Assembly: GCA_027493615.1 (NCBI GenBank)
Contig: JAOSKK010000001.1
Location: forward strand, 239,629 to 303,628
Direction of reading: 5' to 3'
Length of the DNA stretch: 64,000 nucleotides
Source of the DNA: Verrucomicrobiota bacterium
Lineage (GTDB): Bacteria; Verrucomicrobiota; Verrucomicrobiia; Limisphaerales; J093
Made by a program: the position numbers and the translations under genes
Shown: positions 29,340 to 39,462 of the stretch, one piece after another
Layout: the number at the start of each line of letters is the position of its first letter
How positions within the stretch are numbered: the stretch's first letter is position 1
Notes under the pieces: generated by a model
Databases searched by the model: none
Seen by the model: the letters and a program-made list of their open reading frames with translations, nothing else
Told to the model about the DNA's origin: nothing

Positions 29340-30460
29340 ATGACACTCCGCCCCGCCTTCCTCCTCCCGTTCCTGATGCTGACCGCGGCCGCGCAGAGCC
29401 CGCTGGACGCCTGGCTGCCGGTGCGCGGCTTGTGCATCGGGGCGCCCGGTCCGGCGCAGATCGAGACGTTCGTCCGCTTCATCCACGACGAACTCGCCCC
29501 CGCACCGTCAACACCCTCATCCTCCGGGTGGACTACAACTATCAATACCGGAGCCGCCCCGAACTTGCGAACCCCCGCGGCCTGTCGCTCGCCGACGTGA
29601 AGCCGTTGGTGGAAGCGTGCCGCGCCCACGGCATCCGGCTCATCCCGCAGATCAACCTGTTGGGCCACCAGTCCTGGCAGCGCTCGACCGGCAAGCTCCT
29701 TCAGGTCTACCCGGAGTTCGACGAGACGCCCTGGGTGAAGACGCCCGAGACGTACACCTGGCCCAACCCGGACGGCCTTTACTGCCGCAGCTACTGCCCG
29801 CTGCACCCGCGCGTCCACGAGGTCGTCCTCCCGCTCGTGGACGAGCTCTGCGATGCGTTCGAGGCCGACGCCTTTCACGCCGGTATGGACGAGGTGTTTT
29901 ACCTCGGCGAAGCCCGTTGCCCGCGGTGCGGCGGCAAGGACAAGTCCGAGCTCTTCGCCGGCGAGGTGAAACGGATCCATGCCCACCTGCAGGCGCGCCA
30001 ACGTGAGCTCTGGATCTGGGGCGACCGGCTGCTGGACGGCCGCACGACCGGCCTGGGTGAGTGGGAAGCCAGCTTCAACGACACCCATCGCGCCGTGGAC
30101 CTGATCCCTCAGGACGTCGTCATCTGCGACTGGCACTATGAGCGGCCCGACCCCACGCCCGTCTATTTCGCCATGAAAGGCTTCCGGGTGCTTGCGTGTC
30201 CCTGGCGCAATCCCGACGCCGCCGTGCACCAGTTGCACGACCAACTCCGCTTCCGCGAGCGTTCTGCGGCCGCGATGAAACCCCGCTTCCGCGGCATGCT
30301 GCAAACGGTGTGGTCCGACCCCGGCCCGTTCCTGCGCGACCTCCGCGGCCACCAGGAAAGCGCGGACTACAAACAGGGGGAACTCACCGCCGCCCGGTGT
30401 TTCCTGCGGTTGTTCGACGAAATCCAGCGCCTCAAACCCGGAACCGACGCCAAGCCTTGA
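29340..30460 (+). CDS. GH20-like beta-N-acetylhexosaminidase catalytic-domain protein, exported (frameshift near 29505)
   Basis: About 373 residues with an N-terminal signal (PAFLLPFLMLTAAAQS). After the frame join near 29505 the TIM-barrel follows: HGIRLIPQINLLGHQSWQ, then the GH20 acid pair in DAFHAGMDEVFYLGE, and later CDWHYERPDPTPVYFAMKGF. The HxGxDE arrangement matches the GH20 active site. It likely releases N-acetylhexosamines from glycans. It follows the glutamine synthetase-like gene by six bases and may be co-transcribed. The conventional GH20 N-terminal domain is missing or very short. Confidence 0.75.
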
Positions 30461-30489
30461 GGACCGCGCCGGCGGGCACGGGTGACCTG

Positions 30490-30517
30490 TTGTGGAGCAG
30501 GCTTCCCGCCTGCAGGC
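30490..30517. repeat. Degenerate copy of the GTGCAGGCATCTTGCCTGCA repeat (family 3)
   Basis: TTGTGGAGCAGGCTTCCCGC followed by CTGCAGGC is an intergenic, imperfect form of the repeat found inside gatB and the DUF748 gene. Confidence 0.45.
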
Positions 30518-30578
30518 GGTTCGGTGGGGGCTTCCGGGCCGCTTCGCCACCTCGAGAGATTGCCGGGCGTGCCGCAGC

Positions 30579-31371
<793 letters not shown>

Positions 31372-31440
31372 AGCGCCCTGATACGCCGGTGCCCCGGTTC
31401 CGTCAACCTGTCGGTGGGCAAAGGTGAAGGGGGAAGGAAG

Positions 31441-31527
31441 TGGTGCCGGCGGAGGGGGTCGAACCCACACACTCTCGCGAGTACCAGATTTTGAGTCTGG
31501 CGCGTCTGCCGATTCCGCCACGCCGGC
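31441..31527 (-). tRNA. tRNA-Leu (CAA)
   Basis: Acceptor arms GCCGGCG and CGCCGGC pair, with discriminator A and an encoded CCA. The anticodon stem CCAGA/TCTGG encloses the loop CTCAAAA, giving anticodon CAA (Leu, UUG). The 87-base length with an extended variable arm (GTACTCGCGAGAGTGT region) is typical of a class II leucine tRNA. Confidence 0.95.
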
Positions 31528-31604
31528 TGCCGTGACAACGACGGTGTGAGTTTCGTGAAGGTTCGTGATGCCCGCAAGCGAAAGATGCGAGGTCGGGCCT
31601 CCGC

Positions 31605-32534
31605 TCACGGCTCGGTGAAAAGGCGGTCGAGCGTGTTGAGCGGTCCTTCCGCGACAGGGGCCGGATTCAAAGCCTGGCGCAGATAGACGAGGGCGTCGTC
31701 GATCCGTTGGACCGACCGCGGAAGGGTCGCTCCCGCAGCGTTGGGGTGTCCACCGCCCTGGAGGCGCTCGGCCACCTTCAGGGCTTCGCCCCCATGACTG
31801 CGCAGGCTGGCAATGATGGTCCCGTTCCCCTTGCGGAAGAGGGTGAGCAACACCGGTTGCGGAGCGGCCCGTTCTTCGAGCAGCCGGTGTACAATCAGGT
31901 TCACGTTCCCGATCACGGTGCTGACGTAGCCCACTTCCGGGCTCAGTGGCCGGATGTTGTCCCGGCTCCACTCGAAGCCCAGCGGGTCCTCCACGCGCCG
32001 CTTAACCGCCATCACCTCGAGCAACGCGTGCCCGAGCAGACCCTCGAGCTCGCCACGAATCACCGCGTGGAGGTTCCAGAACTGATAGGTCTTGACCAGG
32101 TTCGCGTAGTCGCAGGCCAGAGCGAAGTCGGGGTCGTCCAGCCGGAACAGGTCCGCGACGTCGTTCAGGTGCACGATGCGGTCGAGGGTGGGATTGCCCA
32201 GGCCTGCCTCGAGGCACAGATCGTAGCACAGGCGGCCGGCGGACTTGGTGAGATCATGGATCAGGCGCGCCCGCATGGGTCGGGTCTCGGTGGGATGATG
32301 ATCGAGGATCACCCAGTGGGGGCGGTCGAGTCGTGCGTCAAACGTGAAGTCCGCCACCCAGGCGCATTTCTCGCGCATGGCGCGCTGGCGCCACTGGTGG
32401 TTGTGATAGCTCTCGAGAGGCACGTCGACCCCGAAGCGGTGACGTGCCAGGCGCTGCAGGAGCAGGCCCGACACCAAACCGTCGAGATCGCTCTCGTGCA
32501 CACAGATGACTTCCGGTTGCGGCAACTCCGTCAT
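31605..32534 (-). CDS. DHH/DHHA1 phosphoesterase family protein
   Basis: An intact 309-residue protein. The DHH N-terminal metal motifs are [13 protein letters not shown] and [12 protein letters not shown]; the C-terminal DHHA1 domain has the [12 protein letters not shown] substrate motif. Members hydrolyse phosphodiesters such as cyclic-di-AMP, nanoRNA or pyrophosphate; without the extra domains of GdpP or NrnA motifs checked in detail, nanoRNase-like activity is the best guess. The start at ATG 32534 is a few bases before the first strand. Confidence 0.82.
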   Translation of the reverse strand: MTELPQPEVICVHESDLDGLVSGLLLQRLARHRFGVDVPLESYHNHQWRQRAMREKCAWVADFTFDARLDRPHWVILDHHPTETRPMRARLIHDLTKSAGRLCYDLCLEAGLGNPTLDRIVHLNDVADLFRLDDPDFALACDYANLVKTYQFWNLHAVIRGELEGLLGHALLEVMAVKRRVEDPLGFEWSRDNIRPLSPEVGYVSTVIGNVNLIVHRLLEERAAPQPVLLTLFRKGNGTIIASLRSHGGEALKVAERLQGGGHPNAAGATLPRSVQRIDDALVYLRQALNPAPVAEGPLNTLDRLFTEP

Positions 32535-32661
32535 GGGGCGCGCAGCCTACGCGGGACGCGAAGACATGGCCAGCGAGCAGTGCACTCCGCCGCACGTTGA
32601 GCAGGCTGAGGCGGCGCGGCTTCCCGGCGGGAGCGAATCCTGCCGGTGGAGGCGACGGGAT

Positions 32662-33201
32662 TCAGGTTGCCCGACGCCGACCCAACAACACGGCAGCGCC
32701 GAGGACGGCCAGCGTCAGAGTCGTGGGCTCCGGGATCAGGGTGAGCGATTGCAGGCCAAGCATGTCCGTGGGGGCGCCGGGAGGTTCGCTCAGGGTCAGC
32801 GACAGCGGCGCGCTGGCGCCGTAGTAGCCGCCGGCTGCCACGGCGGCTTCGTAGATCCCGCCCTTGGCCGCCTCCCACGCGCGCATCTGGACGAACACCG
32901 TTGTTCCGCCCGGGATCCCGTCGACCTTGATGGCCGTGGAGGTGATGTAGCCTGCGGCGGCGCCGGTGCGAAACGGGAGGACCGGTCCCACCGGGCCGAG
33001 GCTTCCGGTTTCCAGCCCGAGGTACGCCTGGGCCAGATAGGCGGGACCTTCGAGCTTGACGAGGGTTCCGTCCTCAAGCGGCCGAAAGAACGGTGCGTCG
33101 ATGCCGGCTGCCGTGACGCGGTTGCCGAAGTTGAATTGGCCCTGGGCCAGCGCGACTCCCGCTGCACCCCCGAGGAGACAGGCGAACAGTAAGGCTCTCA
33201 T
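32662..33201 (-). CDS. PEP-CTERM sorting-domain protein
   Basis: A 179-residue exported protein. It has an N-terminal signal (LLFACLLGGAAGVALAQG), a middle with no known fold and a C-terminal PEP-CTERM tail (IPEPTTLTLAVLGAAVLLG followed by RRRAT). Such tails are recognised by exosortase, which couples surface proteins to exopolysaccharide; no exosortase gene is in this window. The gene is intact. Confidence 0.85.
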   Translation of the reverse strand: MRALLFACLLGGAAGVALAQGQFNFGNRVTAAGIDAPFFRPLEDGTLVKLEGPAYLAQAYLGLETGSLGPVGPVLPFRTGAAAGYITSTAIKVDGIPGGTTVFVQMRAWEAAKGGIYEAAVAAGGYYGASAPLSLTLSEPPGAPTDMLGLQSLTLIPEPTTLTLAVLGAAVLLGRRRAT

Positions 33202-33330
33202 AGGCGGTTGTAGCCGGACCCGTTCTTCATGGGTGGGCCGGCGGACCTCACACTCCGCGGGGCCCCGGTGTTGTCAAGTGGCAACGTGGCCGCGCGGCGG
33301 CTGCCTGGAGCGCGGCCTGCCGGAGAGTGC

Positions 33331-33426
33331 AATGGGGTCAAACATTGACATTTGACAATTCGTCGGCGCGGACGGATGCGCCGCGTTGCCCGCGGTCCGA
33401 AATGTCAATAGTCAATGTTTGACCCA
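33331..33426. repeat. REP-like inverted pair, subfamily 2 (GGGGTCAAACATTGACATTT)
   Basis: A left arm (ATGGGGTCAAACATTGACAT then TTGACAATTCG, 33332-33362) is followed by a GC-rich hinge and a right arm reading CGAAATGTCAATAGTCAATG then TTTGACCCA (33398-33426). The arms are inverted copies with a few changes. The stop codon of the FHA gene lies inside the right arm. The element is a BIME-like pair; such repeats are often linked to REP-associated transposases, none of which is in this window. Confidence 0.85.
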
Positions 33427-34651
33427 GGGTTGAACCAAGCCAGCTCCTCACGGTGCAGGTAGTACGTCACCCCCAGAATGCGGGCGGTGACGACCAGCAG
33501 ATAGAGCGAGAGCAAATGCACGGCCAGCGAACTCACCACCGGAATCGACAACGCATCTGCGAACCGGCCCCCCACGAACTGCACCAGCACGAGGATCGCG
33601 GCCAGGCTGACGGCCGCGGCGTAAGGGCCAAAGAGACGCAGGATGGACGGGACGATGACCAGCGGGTTCAGGCCCGCGACGGAATCCGCCAGGGCGAGTC
33701 CGACCAGAGCCATGGGACAGTAAAGAACCCCCAGCCGACCAGGACCCATGGGATCCAGCCGCCTCCCACCTCCGGCCCCCACATCCGCCACAGCAACCAC
33801 GGCCCGAAGCTGACCGCCATCAGGGCGAGGAAATGGAGGAAGGGCTCGACAAACTCGGCCGGACTGAGGATGTCCGGCCAACCGGGCAGCGTGCCGGCGC
33901 CGCTGGCCGAGGTCACGACCACCTGCTTGAGGAACGCAAAGAAGTACCCGACCACCCCGACGGTAAGGATGACCAGGGCCAGCAGGCCGAGGAGAAAGGC
34001 GTGGCTCGCCAACCATGCGGCGTATTGCGCCAGCAACAGTGCCAGCGTCCCCGACACGAGCATCCCGACGCCGCTGCCCCGCAAGGGATATGCGAAGGCG
34101 TCCACCACGCGCCGGCCGAAGGTCTTCGGCGGCCGGTCGCCCGGGTCGGGGCTGAGCGCTGCCGCAGGTCCCGCACACGGCCGTCCGCACTGGGGGCAGA
34201 AGTGCACGACGGCCAAACCCGCCCGTTGTTGCCGGGTCGCGCTCGGGGCCCACCACCGACCACACGAGGGGCAATGGACCGGGTCAGCGGACGCGGCGGC
34301 CGTTCCAGCCGGTCCGGACAGTGTCTGTCCGGGCGATGCACCGGGGGTCGCGACGTCGACCCGCAACGGCACTTGCAGGGCGAACGGAACCTCACCGACC
34401 AACAAGGTCTGACCGGCGTCCAAACGCCCTTCCTGGATCCGCGCGGCATCGATCCACGTGCCCTGGGCCGAGCCGAGATCGCGGACCACCACCCCGGACG
34501 CCGTCAGTTCGATCTCGCAGTGATGGTCGGACACCGAAGCGTCATCCACGCTCAGGTCGTTGTCCGGGCTGCGGCCGACGGTGTTCACGCCGGGTTGGAG
34601 CGGGAACTCCCCGGTGACACCGGATTCGTGCAGGAGGATCAGTCGAGCCAT
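33405..34651 (-). CDS. FHA-domain zinc-ribbon membrane protein, stop codon within REP (frameshift near 33720)
   Basis: About 415 residues. The N-terminus is an FHA phosphothreonine-binding domain (GVNTVGRSPDNDLSVDDASV then SDHHCEIEL). After a linker come two zinc-ribbon knuckles (HCPSCGRWW and HFCPQCGRPC). About five or six membrane segments follow, for example SGTLALLLAQYAAWLASHAF and LGLLALVILTVGVVGYFFAF. The 3' half is reached by a one-base slip near 33720. The last residues (GSNIDY) and the TGA are encoded by the REP arm at 33405-33426. Together with kinases elsewhere it could be a phospho-signalling reader. Confidence 0.78.
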
Positions 34652-34909
34652 AACCCCGGTGCATCGTTGATTGCGGCCAGGAGGGTACAAGGATCGCCGC
34701 TGGGTCACATTACAATTCCAGCGGCGGTTTTCCCCGCGTCGTGTCGCCATCCGCACTCAACCGGGGGGAGGCGCGCGCGCCTCCGTGTCAGGGTTTGACC
34801 CGCTTGGAGTGCGTGTTACTCTCCCTAATTATTGACGGGCGGCTGGCGCGGGCCGGGGAGGTTCGGGCCGGTCGCCTACGGGTTTTTGAGCGCAGATCGG
34901 AGCCTGGAA
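34652..34909. promoter_or_regulatory. Divergent intergenic region between FHA gene and korA
   Basis: A 258-base gap. TTGACC at 34795-34800 and TACTCT at 34817-34822 are spaced by 16 bases and could drive korA, but this is weak. Nothing else with a clear function is seen. Confidence 0.3.
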
Positions 34910-36725
34910 ATGAGCGAGACCACCGTGATTCCCCCGAAGCTGCCCCCGCGGGTGCAGCAGGTGCAGGACGTCGTCATCCGCATTGCGGGCAACTCCCAGG
35001 ACGGCATTCAGGCGATCGGCGGTTTTCTGGCGCGGCTGGCCGGCCGCAGTGAACAGGACGTCATGACGTTCATGACGATCCCGTCAACGATCTCGGGAGG
35101 GCCGTCGATCTTCCAGGTGCCGGATCGGGTCGGGGAAATCCTGAGCTCGGGGACGAGGCCGATGTGCTGCTGGCGTTCTATCAGCATTCCTACGAAGGCC
35201 ACATTGACTCGCTGCGCAAGGGGGGCTGGTGCTCTACGACTCGGATCACGTGGAGCCGAAGCCCGAGTGGCAGCGGGATTACCGCCACGTCGGGGTGCCG
35301 ATTTCGGGGCTGACGGTCGAGGCGATTGGGGGGACGGCGCGGGACAAGGGCAAGAACGTGTACGCGCTGGGGCTGATTGCCAAGCTGTTCGATCTCAATG
35401 TGGAAAAGCTTCGCAGCCTTATCCAGGAGCGTTTTGCGGGCAAAGACGCCAGCGTGGCGCAGAATGCGCTAAACGCCTTCGACGCCGGTTATAGCTACTC
35501 GCTGGGGCATCTGTTGGAAACGTTCCGGTTTGCCGACAGCCAGGTCCGGGGTGTCCGGCAGGTGGTGATGAACGGCAACGAGGCTCTGGCCTACGGCTTG
35601 TTGGCTGCCGGGGTGCGTTTCGGCGCGGGTTATCCGATCACGCCGTGGTCGGACATCATGGAACTGCTCCGGCGCGAGTTGCCGAAGTACGGGGGTACGT
35701 TTGTGCAGTGCGAGGACGAGATCGCGGCGGTCAGCATGGCGCTGGGCGCCAGCTACGCCGGGCGGGTGGCGGTCACGGGGTCGAGCGGGCCGGGGCTGTC
35801 GTTGAAGGTGGAGGCGCTGGGGTGGGGGGTGATGGCGGAGATCCCGCTGGTCATCGTGGACGTCCAGCGGGGTGGCCCCTCGACGGGCATGCCGACGAAT
35901 GTCGAACAATCCGACCTCAACCTGGCCTGCTTTGGCGGTCACGGGGATTCTCCCCGCGTGGTGCTGGCGCCGGCCAACGTCGAGGACTGCTTTTACATGG
36001 CCATTGAGGCGGTCAACATCGCGCGCCGCTACAGTGTCCCCGTGATCCTGCTCAGCGACCAGGCCATCGCCACGCGCATTGAGGCGTTCGACGAGCCGAA
36101 CCTCCAGAAGGTGTGCCAGGAACTGCCCCTGGACTTGTCCCCGGCCCGCGCGCACAAGCCGTATGACCTGGCGGCGCCCGAGGGGGTCGCGGCCCATCGT
36201 CCACCCGGCACGCCCATCGTGGATGGCATCTACCCCGTGGTCACGGGGCTGGAGCATGACGAGTTCGGGCATCCCACGAGTTCCCCCAAGCTGCACACGC
36301 AGATGGCGGCCAAACGCCGGAAGAAGCTGCAAGCCCTTGCGGCCACGCTGCCGCGGCCCAGCGTGTACGGCTGCCGTAGCGGCCAGCTTCTGCTCATCGG
36401 CTGGGGCTCGACCGCCGGTCCCATCCGCGAAGCCGTCGACCGCGCCCGCGCCGCGGGGCAGACTGTGGCGGCGCTGCATCTCCGGCACCTTCACCCCCTG
36501 CCCCTCGGGCTCGAGGAGATCTTCGACGCGTTCGACCACCTGCGCGTGGTGGAGATGAACGATGATGGAGTGTACGGCTATGGCCAGCTCGCCGGCCTGC
36601 TCCGGGCCCGTTACCGGAACCAGAAGATCCGTGGCATTAACAAGGCCGACGGCCTCGCCTTCAAGGTGCGCGACATCGTCGAGCGCATCCGCCACGACGT
36701 CGAGGAAGCCATGACGAAGAACTAG
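34910..36725 (+). CDS. korA: 2-oxoacid:acceptor oxidoreductase, alpha subunit (gamma-alpha fusion; KorA-like), two frameshifts
   Basis: About 605 residues. An N-terminal gamma domain (GNSQDGIQAIGGFLARLAGR then MTIPSTISGGPS) is fused to the alpha domain (LAAGVRFGAGYPITPWSDIM, TGSSGPGLSLKVEALGWGV, QRGGPSTGMPTNVEQSDL). This layout matches 2-oxoglutarate:ferredoxin oxidoreductase KorA. The frame breaks near 35158 and 35225; each is mended by one extra G in a G run (TCGGGGGAC; seven Gs before CTGG). The start at ATG 34910 precedes a KLPPRVQQVQDVVIRIAG segment. It is followed 47 bases later by korB. The enzyme links CoA-thioester formation to ferredoxin reduction. Confidence 0.92.
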
Positions 36726-36772
36726 TCCACGCCCCCGCGCCCCTTGACGTCCACCCCCGTCCCCGCCCACCT

Positions 36773-37745
36773 ATGAGCTCGCCCTCCCTGGCCACCCCTG
36801 CCCAAGCCGCCCCGACCGCCCCGGCCGCGACGCCGTTGCCGGCCCCGATCGTCGCCCCCGCCGAGGGGGAGTCGCGACCGCCGCTGACCAAGAAGCAACT
36901 CGCGGCCGATCACCCGACCTGGTGCCCGGGGTGCGGGGATTTCTCGGTGCTCGCGCTCTACTTCAAGCTGATCGAGAAGCGCCGGCTCTGGCACGAGAAG
37001 ATCGTGACCATCTCCGGGATCGGCTGCTCGAGCCGGTTTCCCTATTTCGTCCAGGCCCACGGCGCGCACTTCATCCATGGTCGCGCCCTGCCCTTTGCCA
37101 CGGGGGTGTCGCTGACGCGGCCGGATCTGCACGTGTTTGTGTTCAGCGGCGACGGCGACGCGTTCTCGATCGGGGGCAACCATTTCACGCACACGGCCCG
37201 CAAGAACGTGAAGCTGACGTTCGTGGTCATGGACAACGAGGTCTATGGCCTGACCAAGAAGCAGACTTCGCCGACCTCGCGCACGGGGTTTCGAAGCAAG
37301 ACCGACCTGTGGGGCGCGGTGGACCAGCCCATCAACCCGCTGAAGCAGGCCCTCGCGGCCGGGGGCGACGTTTGTGGCTCGCAGCAGCCACACCAATCCC
37401 GCGCACCTGCTGCAGATGATGGAGGCGGCGATGGACCACGACGGCTTCAGCTTCATCCATTGCCTGAGCGAATGCGTCGAGTTCTATCCCGGCGCCTTTG
37501 ATGCGTCGAATCCGCGCAAGGGCGGCGCCTTTCCGCTGGTGCCGGCGGATCACGACGTGACCGACGAGGTGGCGGCCTATCGGCTGGCGGGTCTGTCGTT
37601 CCCCGGAGTGTTCGGGATCCTCTACCAGGTGCAGCGGCCGACGAAGAACGCGCTCGAGGGGCGGATCATGGCCGAACACCAGGCGCGGGTGAAAGGGGCG
37701 GAGAGCTGGCAGATCCTTGCCCGCACGTTCGAGAAGCTGAAGTGA
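36773..37745 (+). CDS. korB: 2-oxoacid:acceptor oxidoreductase, beta subunit (KorB-like), frameshifted
   Basis: About 324 residues with the TPP-binding subunit motifs: HPTWCPGCGDFSVLALYFK, SGIGCSSRFPYF, FSGDGDAFSIGGNHFTHTAR and MDNEVYGLTKKQTSPTS. The first 35 residues are an Ala/Pro-rich extension. The frame is lost near 37365 in a run of five Gs; two extra Gs give FVARSSHTNPAHL. It forms the catalytic partner of KorA. Its stop lies seven bases before the REP-like element at 37753, which separates it from the convergent cimA gene and probably ends transcription. Confidence 0.92.
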
Positions 37746-37752
37746 GCAGGAC

Positions 37753-37815
37753 CATGGGGTCAAACATTGACAATTGACATTCTTCGAATTGTCAAATGTC
37801 AATGTTTGACCCCAT
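37753..37815. repeat. REP-like palindrome, subfamily 2, between korB and cimA
   Basis: An almost perfect palindrome: ATGGGGTCAAACATTGACAA on the left, CTTCGAATTGTCAAATGTCA then ATGTTTGACCCCAT on the right. It includes the stop codon of cimA (TGA in the right arm) and is placed exactly between converging genes. As RNA it would form a long AT/GC mixed hairpin from either strand, so it could be a bidirectional terminator. Confidence 0.88.
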
Positions 37816-39387
37816 TGCCTTTCCAGACCAGGGCGTACTCGATGGCGTCCTCAAGGGCCTGCAAGGAGGCGGTGATGATGTTCTCGCTCACCCCCACGGT
37901 GCCCCATTCCCGCTGGCCGTCGCTGGAGGTGATCAACACCCGCGTCCGGGCGGCGGTGCCGGCCACACCATCGAGGATGCGGACCTTGTAGTCGATCAAC
38001 TTCACGGTTTCGAGCTGCGGGAAGGACCTGGCGAGGGCCGAGCGCAGGGCGCCGTCGAGCGCGTTCACGGGACCGTCGCCGTCGGCGACCGTGTGGTGGG
38101 TGACGGAGCCGACGCGGACCTTGACGGTGGCCTCGCAGACGGAGCTGGTGCCGTTGCTGCGCATCGAGACGTGGTAGGAGTCGACGCTGAAGAAGAGCTC
38201 GGGGTTGTGGTCGAGGATGCCGCGGATGAGGAGGGCGAGGGAAGCTTCGGCGGCTTCATACTCGTAGCCCTGACTTTCGAGTTCCTTGACTTTGGCGGTG
38301 ATGGCGCGGGTTTCGGGCGCGTCCGGCGCGAGCTTGAACCCCAGTTCGGCGGCCTTGACGAGGATGTTCGTGCGGCCGGACATGTCGCTGACCAGGACGC
38401 GGCGGGCGTTGCCCACGGCTTCCGGGGCGATGTGTTCGTAGCTGCGGGCGACGCGGTCGATGGCGTGGACGTGCATGCCGCCCTTGTGGGCGAAGGCCGT
38501 CTGGCCCACCCAGGGCTGGCGGGGGTCATGACGGAGGTTGGCGATCTCATCGACGTACTCGGACAGCTCCTTGAGCCGCGGCAGGAAGCGGCGGGGACGC
38601 CGCGGCGCTGCAGCTTGAAGTGGATGAGGGGGATGATGCTGGTGAGGTTGCAGTTTCCGGTGCGTTCGCCGTAGCCGTTGATGGTGCCCTGGACATGGGT
38701 GGCGCCGGCCTCGAGGCCGGCGAGTCCGTTGGCGACGCCGAGGCCACAGTCATTGTGGGTGTGGATGCCGATGGGGATGCCGAGCCGGCCGGCGGCGAGG
38801 CGGACCACGTTGGCGATCTCGCCGGGCAACCGTCCGCCGTTGGTATCGCAGAGGCAGACACACGCCGCGCCGGCCTGGGCGGCCGCCTGCCAGGTGGCGA
38901 GGGCGTAGTCCGGGTCGTCCTGGTACCCGTCGAAGGCGTGTTCGGCGTCGTAGATGACCTGCTTCCCCTGGTCCTTGAGAAAGCGCACGGTGTCGCCGAT
39001 CATCGCGAGGTTCTCGTCGGGTTTGGCACGCAGGACCTCGCGCACGTGGAGCAGCCAGCTCTTGCCGACGATGGTGACCACGGGCGTCTGGGCCTCGAGG
39101 ATCTGACGCATCAGCTCGTCCTGCTCGACCCTCACGCCCTTGCGGCGGGTCATGCTGAAGGCGGCGATGCGGGCCTGTTGCCACCGGCGCGTGGCGGCCA
39201 GGCGGAAGAACTCGAGGTCTTTCGGGTTTGAGCCGGGCCAGCCGCCCTCGATGTAGTGGATGCCGAAGGCGTCGAGCTTCTCGGCGATGCGCAGCTTGTC
39301 GGCCACCGAGAAGTTCACCCCTTCACCCTGACTGCCGTCACGCAGGGTGGTGTCGTAGATCTCAACGTCGGGTCGCGTATGCTCCAT
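37799..39387 (-). CDS. cimA: (R)-citramalate synthase, frameshifted
   Basis: About 529 residues. The N-terminal HMGL-like barrel starts DVEIYDTTLRDGSQGEGVNF and has the metal site in GIHTHNDCGLGVANGLAG; VQGTINGYGERTGNCNL is typical of the LeuA/CimA group. The C-terminal LeuA dimer/regulatory domain (RVGSVTHHTVADGDGPVNAL) confirms a full-length citramalate synthase, which makes isoleucine precursors from pyruvate and acetyl-CoA. A frame join is needed near 38590. The stop and last five codons (GNGVKH) lie inside the REP element at 37799-37815. It is the last gene of the run from 47920 downward. Confidence 0.9.
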
Positions 39388-39462
39388 AGCGCGGAACGTT
39401 GGTTTGTACCGGAAAACCGCGGGTTCGCAATGGGGAAAAGTCCGCGTTCGCGGGTCAGCGGG

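Noticed and set aside
37753..37815. Insertion sequence end or attachment site
   Set aside because: No transposase, target duplication or integrase nearby; the palindrome fits a REP-type element better.
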